This document shows positions 8,295 to 16,281 of a DNA stretch of 21,447 nucleotides, one piece after another. A program made the translations under genes and the position numbers. The notes under the pieces were generated by a model. That model saw nothing but the letters and a program-made list of their open reading frames with translations, was not told the origin of the DNA and searched no databases. The DNA lies in assembly GCA_003427395.1 (NCBI GenBank), contig BFEA01000057.1, positions 667,600-689,046 of the forward strand, written 5' to 3'. Source of the stretch: Chara braunii. Lineage: Eukaryota > Streptophyta > Charophyceae > Charales > Characeae. Within the stretch, counting starts at the first letter, position 1; each line of letters starts with the position of its first letter.

Positions 8295-10098
8295 ATGAGT
8301 GGGTCAGACACCGATGAGGGTAGAGTTGACATTCGGAGACGAACACGTTCGAGGGCAATTAGGTTCCCACACGTGTTTCAGGCCCGTGTCGAACGAAGAG
8401 CCCGTGCTCTTGCAGCAGCGTTGGCAGCAACAAACGAAGCAGCTAGAGATCAGGCAGCAGCAGCCAGAGCAGCAGCAATGGCTAATGGCGCAGGCTCTGC
8501 TGCGTCCTCGTCTGGGACCCATTTGGGAATGCCCCTTGGGCCCACGGGTACTTCCAGTTCGATGAGTTCTGGTCAGTCTATCAGTCAAATGGCGGGCTCG
8601 CAGTTAAGCCCGTTGACCCCACGCGGCAGGGAGCTCCTAGGGCTCCAACAGGTCGAAAGGATCCGCGAACGGTTAGAGAGGGAACTGAAGCAGGCAACCG
8701 ATAGAGAAAGAGAGATCAAAAATAGAACAGCCAGGCTTGATACATTAGAGGCAGACAAGGCTGCGTTAGAGGGTTTGGATGAGTCAACAATGACTGACCT
8801 ACTGAAGATATTGAAGAACAATATGTTGTCGTTGCATGCGCACGTGGACAGCAGATTGGACTTTATGCAGAACTCTCTAGACCAGATCTCGGATCTTTTG
8901 CAAAGGCCAGGATATAGGCCAGCAGCACAGTCACCGTTGCCGTTAACGGCGATGTCAGGCCCCTTTCCTGTACAAGTTGGCACACAACCAAGTACGTTTG
9001 CAGCAGCCGCACAAACTGTTGCTTCTTCTTCTTCGGGTCCAGCGGTGATAGCTACACAACCACCGCAACAACCTGTTCCTCAACAGGGACAGTCGCAAGG
9101 TCAATGGTACCCTAAGACCCCTATGAAACTGCCTCTTTCCTTCTCAGGAGAGAAGAAGGACGAGGAACTCAACACATGGTTAAGACGGTTCTGGTATGGG
9201 TAAAGGCGAAGAGGGCTTTGCAGGAGGAGGAGGTGATTACTGCTGCGTCTTACCTTGAGGGTAAGGCAGCCAAATGGCTGGATGGTTTAGTTGCAAAGGT
9301 CGGGTACGGACGACGCATGGCGGACTGGGCTAAGACAATTACATTGACCAGTTCTTAGAGATGGTAGAAGCTCGTTGGCATAATCCTTAGCAGGCACAAA
9401 TGGCCGCTGATGTGATGCATAGACTAGACCAAAGAAAGTTTAAGTCAGCCAGAGAGCTTACGACTACCGTGGAAAGCCTTATCGTCGTTCTTGACATCAA
9501 TTACGACAACCAGTTCCTGTTGACCACATTTGTGAGATGTCTCCCAGAGAACCTCAGGAATTTGCTGGCCAGCGAGGCTCGCCTTGAGTATCACTCGTTT
9601 GAGACGTCATCTAGAAAAGCCTTAGATTTAGAGGCCACTCTAGGAAATGCTCAACCTTCTCAGAATGACACAAGGAAGAAGAAGAGTCCACAGGAATGGA
9701 AGAAGAAGGGGGCTAAATTGTTGATGGTTGAATCCGATGGGACTCAAACAGAGATCGACTAGCTCACAGACCTGTTGGACGTTTCAGAGTACGACGGCGA
9801 GGAGATCGTTGAGGGTAGCACCCTCGCCGCAGTAGTTAAGGCTAAGGCTGGTGGCCGAGTGAAGGGCCATCAAAAGAGTCAAGGGAAGGCCGCCTCCAAT
9901 CAGACCAAAGTTGCTGATTGGGTCAAGGCAGGTCTTGATCAAGAAGTGTGGCGGGACCGCCGAGTGCGTGGTGCTTGTATTAACTGTGGTGAATACGAAC
10001 ACACCCAGTACAAGTGCCAAACTGCAAAGGTCACGCAGAAGACACCTCCTAAGATAGGGGCATCTTCTTCCCAGGCTTCTAGCTCAAGAAACACTTGA
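8295..10098 (+). pseudogene. gag: Gag, broken by frameshifts and stops
   Basis: Gag forms the particle around the element's RNA. The ATG at 8295 opens a frame to 9203. It encodes an Arg-rich N terminus, an Ala/Gln stretch, a Glu/Arg-rich probable coiled coil (about residues 118-160) and a Pro/Gln-rich linker before the capsid-like region begins at KTPMKLPLSFSGEK. Coding shifts frame near 9185 (SYLEGKAAKWLDG follows) and again near 9340. The last part has in-frame TAG codons at 9388-9390 and 9760-9762. A zinc knuckle of form C-x2-C-x4-H-x4-C (CINCGEYEHTQYKC) near 9976-10017 would bind RNA. Gag ends at TGA 10096-10098, overlapping the pol frame, which is -1 relative to it. Order and motifs are typical of Ty3/gypsy Gag; the breaks make this a dead copy. 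Confidence 0.88.
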
Positions 10099-10620
10099 GG
10101 CCGGTGGAAGTTTTAGTTGCTTCTATTCATGGTGAAGTGGGCGAGATACCCTCCCCACTTCATGAGATCGCCATAGCTAATGACTCTTTAGTCACCCCAC
10201 AAACTCATCCAGACCAAACTATGCTCTATACGTTGGATGTGTCTGAAGCCTTAGAAGATCTGGAAAGTGAGTGGTCAAACAAGGACCCTCGTGAATCTTG
10301 GGTGGCACTAAGGAAGGGTCCTAGAGGGGAACATTTCGAGGTGGAAGTTGATGTAGGAGGCCGCAAATGTGGTGCCTTCATAGACATTGGCTCCACGCGG
10401 AATTACATAAGTCGCGACTGTTCGGAAAGGCTGCAACTACAGGACCGGGTACAGCACCTTAGTAGACCTGTAGCATCTACTTTGACCAATAAGGAGTGCA
10501 TCATAGTCAAAGACTAAAACAAGAATGAAGTATGTACCTTCTCCTATGGAGGAGGGGAACTTGATCATAAGATTTCGTTCCTGGTTAGCGACGAATTGCC
10601 ATTTGACATGTTGCTACCTT
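10083..10620 (+). pseudogene. Retroelement aspartic protease, active-site serine replaced
   Basis: The protease would cut Gag and Pol into mature proteins. Its frame is -1 to Gag and open from 10083; RPVEVLVAS follows the Gag stop. The active-site block reads FIDIGSTRNYIS, with Asp at 10383-10385. The family pattern is D-S/T-G, and element D here has IDSGSTRSYIS, so Ile at 10386-10388 replaces the usual Ser. A TAA at 10515-10517 interrupts the frame, yet the matching C-terminal motif (FLVSDELPFDMLL) follows in the same frame to about 10615. A frameshift then leads into the RT. The loss of Ser or Thr probably impairs activity, and the stop removes the C-terminal half. Confidence 0.82.
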
Positions 10621-12275
10621 GAGGTTGCCAAGCCCCAGTTTGACTGGGACAAGAAGGTGCTAAAACATAAGTTGCCTGATGGCAGAACAGTCAGATTGAC
10701 TAATTTCAAAGCCAGTAGCATAATATATACCTATGGCTACTTGTGTGCACCAGCGTTCGATAATTATTACAAACAGAACCAAGAGGAGGGTATGTACCTT
10801 GTGTTTGTCTCTGAGAAAGGGGAGGCCGTTAAAACACCCCCAGAGATAGAACGCGTTGTTGCTAAGTTCCCTGATTTTTTCACTGAGATTACAGGAGTCG
10901 TAGAGAGGGAGATCGTCCATGCCATAGAAATCATTCCAGGGAGTAAAACCCCAAAGGGAAGGATCTATAGGATGGCTCCGGCCGCGTTGGATAAACTTCA
11001 GCAACAATTGAAAGAGCTATCAGAGAAGGGATGGATCCGGCCAAGTACTTCCCCCCACGGATCTCCAGTGCTATTCGTACCAAAGAAGGGGGATACATTG
11101 AGGATGTGCATTGATTATAAAGGCCTCAATGCCATCACAGTGAAGAACGCAGAGCCTCTACCTCGCATAGACGACCTATTAGATAGGGTACATGGATGTA
11201 AGTACTACAATATGATAGACTTAAAAGTTCGGCTACCATCAGATCGCAATAAGACCCGAGGATCAGCACAAGACTGCTTTTCAGACCAGATACGGTCTGT
11301 ATGAGTTTGTAGTGATGCCCTTTGGTCTTTGCAATGCGTCGGGTACATTCCAGCACGCTATGAATAGGATCTTTCATGACCACTTAGATAAGTTTGTCGT
11401 TGTCTTCTTGGACGATATTCTTATCTTCAGTAAGTCAGTCGAAGAGCATGCACAGCACGTTGAGACTGTACTCTCACTCTTGTGACAGCACAAGTATAAG
11501 GTCAACCTAGAGAAGTGTGAGTTCGGATGTACTAAGATCTTATATTTGCGTCATGAAGTATCCGCGGAAGGGATTAGTCCGGAAGATGCGAAGGTGGCTA
11601 GCATAAGGGACAGGCCATGACCTCAGACTGTTAGTGAGGTCAGATCTTTCTTAGGAATGTGCAGCTATTATAGGAACTTTGTGAAAAATTATTCCACAAT
11701 CGCCTCTCCTTTGACAGATCTAACTCGACTTGACACACACCGTGGGACTGGAGTGATGAGTGTGAGGCTGCTTTCAAACGATTGAAGCATGCACTCATGA
11801 ATCATGAGATTCTCATGGTGCCCGATCCTCAAAAGTCATTCATAGTGACCACTGACGCAAGCCAATACGGCATTGGCGCAGTGCTGGCTCATCAGGATGG
11901 GAAGAAGTTGAGACCGATTGAGTACATGAGCAAGAAAATGTCATCAAAGAAACTAGCAAAGTCCACCTACGAAAGGGAACTCTATACTCTTTACAAAACA
12001 CTTGTCCATTGGAGGCACTTCCTATTGGGACGGTTTTCTACTTGAGAACTGACCATGAAACCCTCAAATGGATCAAGACTCAACCGGCTCTCTCTAATGC
12101 ACTCAAGCGCTGGATTGAGGTCATAGATCAGTATGACTTCAAGCTAGAGTATCTGAAGGGAGAGTACAACAAGGTTGCAGATGCGTTGTCCCGCAGAGCA
12201 GACAACCTAGGGGCGCTAGTTTCTGAGTTTGGTGTATCTCGAGAAGTAACTCAATCATTGGTGGGAGCCTATTAG
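10621..12275 (+). pseudogene. Reverse transcriptase-RNase H, fragmented
   Basis: This part of Pol copies RNA to DNA and removes the RNA strand. RT begins in the frame holding LEVAKPQFDWDKK and includes KGWIRPSTSPHGSPVLFVPK, CIDYKGLN and the first catalytic region MIDLK. One extra base near 11228-11231 shifts the frame. The catalytic VVFLDDILIF (Asp pair 11411-11416) follows in that new frame, which has TGA stops at 11483-11485 and 11618-11620. Another shift near 11745 leads to RNase H, with catalytic Asp in TTDASQYG (11854-11856), YERELY, then a further shift near 12040 before TDHETLKW and VADALSRR. RNase H catalytic residues look intact. A TAG (12273-12275) ends the readable block. Confidence 0.9.
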
Positions 12276-13351
12276 GAAGATCCTGTCATGATGGACATCA
12301 TCCGCAAACTTCAGGCAAAAGACAAGGCCACAGAGAATAGTTTGTGATGGTGGATGGGTTACTCTTGCTTGATAAGGCCGGGTGTAAAGGTTAGTAGTTC
12401 CATCAAGTGAGAGTTTTCGTAGTTTATTTCTAGGGGAATGTCATAACAACTGGACACTTCGGCTACAAAAAGACAAGTATCAATCTAGTACAACGATTTT
12501 GGTGGCCTGGAATGCCAGATGACGCAAAGAAGTATGTAGAGACTTGTCAAGTCTGTCAGCGGGACAAGCCGCGAACTCAAGCACCGCTTGGGTTGCTAAA
12601 GCCCTTGCCTATCCCTGCTGGTCCAGGACACAGTGTTTCCATGGACTTCATGGACAACCTGGTGACTAGTAAGAGTGGCAAGAGGCATATCTTTGTCATC
12701 ATTGATCGATTCACGAAATACGGTAGACTAATTGCCATGCCAGAGACCGCAAGGACTGGCCACGTCATCAAGTTGTTTATGGACAACTGGGTGCGTGACT
12801 TTGGTTTACCAAAGTCAATTGTTAGTAACAGAGATGTCCGCTTCACAAGTGAGTTGTGGAAGAAGACTGTTGAGCAGATGGGCAGCCAACTTCAGATGAC
12901 TTCAGGGAATCATCCCAAAGCCAACGGACAGGCCGAGCAGATGAACAGAGTTGTACAACACCTGCTGAGGCATTACATCAAGCCCAGCCAGGATGACATG
13001 GATGAGAAGTTGCCTCTCATCGCCAGCCTGTACAACAACGCTGTACACAGCAGTACCTGCGTTAGTCCTAACCAGCTGCACTTGGGATGGAAGCCTAGAT
13101 CAGCTCTGGACTTCCTCCTACCTGAAAATCGACCCTCTGCAACTCCAGGCACACTTGAGTATGGTGTGCAGTATGAGAAGTTGTTGCAGCAAGCTGTCGA
13201 GCACATCAAGAAAGCTCAGCAAGCAATGATTGCTTCTGAGAACAAGCATCGACGACAGTCCTCATTTCAGGTAGGGGAACGTGTCTGGGTCAAGGCTAGT
13301 GAGCTAAGACAGGAATTCGGGATCTCTCATAAACTAATGCCTAAAAACTAA
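12276..13351 (+). pseudogene. Integrase: zinc-binding and catalytic domains, one catalytic Asp lost
   Basis: Integrase inserts the DNA copy into the genome. After a broken linker (12276-12440, stops and shifts), the zinc-binding domain shows GECH, then GHFGYKKT in another frame, and CQVC at about 12548-12559. From 12512 the frame is open for 279 codons. The first catalytic Asp lies in SMDFMD (residue 45). The second should lie in SDRD, but the sequence reads VSNRD, with Asn at residue 106 (12827-12829). The Glu lies in NGQAEQMNR (residue 142), exactly 35 residues further on, matching the D,D35E spacing of the family. So the triad is D-N-E. The frame ends where a 12-base segment is repeated (13331-13342 and 13345-13356). 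Confidence 0.9.
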
Positions 13352-13356
13352 TGCCT
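13331..13356 (+). repeat. 12-bp tandem-like duplication breaking integrase
   Basis: AAACTAATGCCT occurs at 13331-13342 and 13345-13356, with two extra A between. The 14-base offset shifts the frame and gives the TAA at 13349-13351. Confidence 0.9.
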
Positions 13357-13767
13357 CAGTATTTTGGTCCCTGGGAAGTCCTGGATGTGGTGGGGGATGA
13401 GATGGATGGTCCTACCTATGTTATATGTATCCCTGGACACCTACGCACTCACCCTGTCTTTCATGCCTCAAAGCTTGCACCTTTCGCTGAGACAGATCAA
13501 TTCACTTCAAGGAGATCGATGCTGGCCCCAACCATGGATGGTCAAGTGGACATCGACGACATTGTGGATCACAGAGATCTGCCTGTTCAGAAGTCATTGG
13601 GTAGAGGAAGACCTCGAAAACCCAAGCGGGAATATCGCATCAGATTCAAGCATCATACAGATCCAAAGGAAGATCGATGGTTCACCAGAGAGGAACTGAT
13701 TGACACAGCTCCTCAAGTCGTGGCAGAGTATAAGAGAATGTTAAAAGGGAAGGCACCCGCGAAGTAA
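13351..13767 (+). pseudogene. Integrase C terminus (GPY/F module) with chromodomain
   Basis: This segment continues the integrase after the small duplication at 13331-13356. It begins MPQYFGPWEVLDVV, the GPY/F module of Ty3/gypsy integrases, followed by HPVFHASKLAPF. From about residue 68 it has a chromodomain pattern: VDIDDIVDHRDLP, a basic linker RGRPRKPKR, then EYRIRFKHH and EDRWFTREEL. Chromodomains bind histone marks and are thought to steer insertion of chromoviruses into heterochromatin. This 138-codon frame is free of stops to TAA at 13765-13767, the end of Pol. It would be the intact tail of the integrase were the upstream break absent. Confidence 0.9.
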
Positions 13768-13791
13768 GCATCTCAGCGGACTTTCGAAGCT

Positions 13792-13804
13792 AAGGGGGAT
13801 GGAA
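13792..13804 (+). other. Polypurine tract before the 3' LTR
   Basis: AAGGGGGATGGAA lies directly before the 3' LTR start at 13805. Such a tract resists RNase H and primes plus-strand DNA synthesis. It contains one T and is otherwise all purine. Confidence 0.85.
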
Positions 13805-14676
13805 TGTGAGGATTGAGCCCTCAAGAAGGGGCCTTGCCATGATGTACATATGCAGAAATCCCAGGGCCCTGAGTTGGTTAGGCCCTGGGCACATAAATGT
13901 GAGGCCGACAATGCATGCTGGATATAGAGGACGAAAATGCCAATGGGAAACCGGTCCACTATCTGAATTTGGTCGCAGGCCTTGATGAAAGAGGCGCAAC
14001 TGCATCTCCTGGGCCCCCAACCGCATCGGGTCTGGGTTCAGGTATTGGGGCCCAGGCGCAGGTTGAAGGGAGGCTGCCCACACGCAACATTGGCATATAG
14101 GCAAGCAAGGCGAGTGGGCAGGAATCTTGGCCATTGTGAGCAATGTCGGCACGCTGCGCGTTTGCGAGGTGCTGCCCTGCGCTACGCTGAGGAAGGCAAG
14201 CAAGCGCTAAGCGGTAGCGCGCTGCCTGGGCGCAGGGCACTGGCGGCCATAGCCAGGCTGCCTGAGGGCGCAGGAAGGGCGAAGGTGGTTCTTCGAAGGT
14301 GAAGGGCGTTGTGTGGGATAACAAGGGAGAGTGTGGGTGAAGAGGGAGACGGACCTGGTGGAGATGGGAGGTCGACATTGGTGTTGACACCATCACTCGC
14401 TGGTCGTCAAGTTGTCTGGTTGCTTTCATACTGTAGTTGTAGTGTTAGGTTGTGGAGTAGGTAGGGCGCCTGACGCCATTCAAGAGAGAGAGCTACATTG
14501 GGTTATGTTGTTGCCCTGTTGGGCTTGGACATCGACTCACGATTCTTCTGTATCGTTCTCAAATGGATGGTTACTCGGTTCCATTCTGCTATCTACTCTT
14601 GCTTTGACTACTTGGACTTCAGTGTGATTTTGCAAATCTGGATTTTTGTGCTTCGTCCATATTCATGTTCCTTGCA
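13805..14676 (+). repeat. 3' LTR of the plus-strand chromovirus
   Basis: It begins TGTGAGGATTGAGCC and ends TTCCTTGCA like the 5' LTR but is 872 bases long. It lacks the 158 bases found at 5907-6064: here GTACAT (13844-13849) runs straight into ATGCAGAAATCC. It keeps the 9-bp hairpin (13860-13868 with 13881-13889) and has a single copy of the segment that is doubled around the N in the 5' LTR. Scattered substitutions and small indels separate the two LTRs, so the insertion is not recent. Confidence 0.93.
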
Positions 14677-14680
14677 CAGC
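14677..14680. repeat. Target-site duplication, right copy (CAGC)
   Basis: CAGC directly follows the 3' LTR and matches 5861-5864 before the 5' LTR. It marks the right edge of the insertion. Confidence 0.75.
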
Positions 14681-15391
14681 GCCCAAACAACTCTCTGTTC
14701 GCACAAACCGGATCACCCTGGATATCCCACACGCGATACTCTACACTCACTCGTACACACACACACACACTGCACACTAACTCTAGCTATGGCGGCTATG
14801 GCCGCAACTACCCTATCGCTATGCTACGCTCCTCTCTCGCCCTCTTCAACTTCGGGCTCTCTGCAGACCTCCTTGCACAAGTTGCTTTGGCAGCGCTTTC
14901 GCATGGCTCACGCCGGAATGAATGAATGGTTGGGCGTTGCCTCTTGATTTATACTTCTGAAACTCGTTGACCTGCCCTCTTTCATCAGCCCATGGTGCTC
15001 ACAGTCCCTCGTGGTACTTGCTGGACCGAACTGGGACTGACTGGACCTTACCTGTGACCGAATGGGGACTCATTGCTAACCTACCGGAATCGTACTGCAA
15101 TTGCACTGCAGTTTAGTCCACCACTTGACTCACCACTTGCCCACTTGCTGACCTTCTAGATGGACTACAGCTAAGACTTCTGGAACTCGCTAAGACTTCT
15201 ATTCTACAGATCTACAGATCGAACCCCTGCTAACCTACGGACCTATGTCAGCCTACCAACTGTTTACGAATACACAGGTCACAAGTTCAACTCTCGGGGT
15301 CTACACAGGTACTGTACACAGGTAGGGCAAGGTCTAGGGATCGAGCTCTGGGATCTGCATCTGCTACTGCAAAGAGGTGAAAACCGTTTCA
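14681..15391 (-). repeat. LTR of element C (partial, cut by the plus-strand insertion)
   Basis: On the minus strand it starts TGAAACGGTTTTCACC at 15391, directly after the Pol 3' end, and shares this tip with 1-59. A TATA-like box lies at 14953-14947. Short internal repeats include GCTAAGACTTCT twice (on the plus strand, about 15172-15200) and an AC run near 14754-14770. Its right-hand part in element orientation is not seen; it would continue on the far side of the insertion, at 5860 and below, but I could not recognise an LTR end there. Confidence 0.6.
14947..14953 (-). promoter_or_regulatory. TATA-like box in LTR of element C
   Basis: The minus strand reads TATAAAT about 440 bases into the LTR. 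Its place in an LTR fits the start of element transcription, which would begin some 25-30 bases further on. I rely on sequence match and position only. Confidence 0.45.
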
Positions 15392-15429
15392 CTCCCGCGG
15401 TCCTAAATTCGAGGTCCTCCGAGAATATT

Positions 15430-16281
15430 TCAGTCCAAGGCAGGACCTTTACCCTTCTTATCACGGTCATAGGCTCTGACTATGTTGGGAGCTGTTTCTA
15501 GAAGTTTTGTTTTTGTAAACCAGCGGTCGTCTTCCGGTTCCTGATAGGCAAACCGGACCTTATACTATCTCTGGGGACGACCTCCACCGCCTGTCCTGAA
15601 CATCATCTACAATGTCGTCAATGTCATATCTTCCATCCATATCCGAAGGGATCATGGATCTTCTTGAAGGGAACTATTGACTTGTGACACACGGCAACAT
15701 CTTTGAGGCATGGAATACAAGGTAGGTGTGGAGGTGTGTTGGAATCTTTATAGTGTAGGATGGTCCATCCTCTCCGCCCTTGACTTCTAGAACTGGCCAC
15801 GGTCCTTCGTACGCAGGCAGTAACTCCTGTGAGTTTGGACTTCACCCAGACTAAGTCGCCTACTTGAAATTGAGACGGGCGACGGTGCTTGTTTGCTTGT
15901 TCTATCATTCTGTGTTGGGCCTTCCTGAGGTTCTCAACAACTGTAGCTAGCTCTTTTTTGGGGCTGTATCGCGAACTCCCTTGTTCTGGGCGATAGCCTG
16001 TGAATTTGGTCCCGGTTAAGTCCTTCAAACGGTTTGCGGTGTCTAAAGGACTTGTGTACCTCGTTGGGAGTGCGACAGGTAGACAAATGCACGTTGTTAG
16101 TCTCTGGATGACGACCAGACGACATCAACAACTTCGATCCATAGACTGTCATCAGCTCCTGCCAGTTCTGGTTGGTGAAACGACTATCTCTATCGCTAAC
16201 TATAGACAACGGAACTCCGTGATCACTAATCCAATGATCCAAAAACTTCTGAATAACTAACTCTGTGCGTGCATCTGCAGG
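15430..16281 (-). pseudogene. Element C integrase C terminus and chromodomain, broken
   Basis: Past the TAG at 16284-16282, the same frame continues with DHWISDHG and the second catalytic Asp in VSDRDSRF. At 16098-16093 SGRHPETN runs straight into NVHLSTCRTPNEV, so the segment that should hold the catalytic Glu is absent. A frameshift near 15970 leads to KELATVVENLRKAQHRM and FQVGDLVWVKS. A further shift near 15840 leads to the GPY/F module (AYEGPWPVLEV, VFHASKM) and a chromodomain remnant (YDIDDIVDD, then in another frame FAYQEPEDDRWFTKTKLL). The frame ends at TGA 15432-15430, about 40 bases before the LTR. The chromodomain confirms a chromovirus. The missing Glu alone would abolish integration. 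Confidence 0.85.

Larger units (their letters stand above)
5865..14676 (+). mobile_element. Full-length but defective Ty3/gypsy chromovirus
   Basis: The element has two LTRs (5865-6998, 13805-14676), both starting TGTGAGGATTGAGCC and ending TTCATGTTCCTTGCA. Its tRNA-Met primer site is at 7002, its polypurine tract ends at 13804, and CAGC is duplicated outside both LTRs. Between them lie Gag, protease, RT, RNase H, integrase and a chromodomain, in the Ty3/gypsy order (integrase after RNase H). The chromodomain places it with chromoviruses. At least five frameshifts and several in-frame stops break the genes, the two LTRs have diverged, and two catalytic positions are substituted. It is therefore an old copy that could move only by using proteins from elsewhere. 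It seems to have landed in the LTR of the minus-strand element C. Confidence 0.95.

Noticed and set aside
15210-15240. GGTTCGATC motif resembling a tRNA B-box
   Set aside because: No A-box at the right distance and no cloverleaf; it lies within the LTR of element C.
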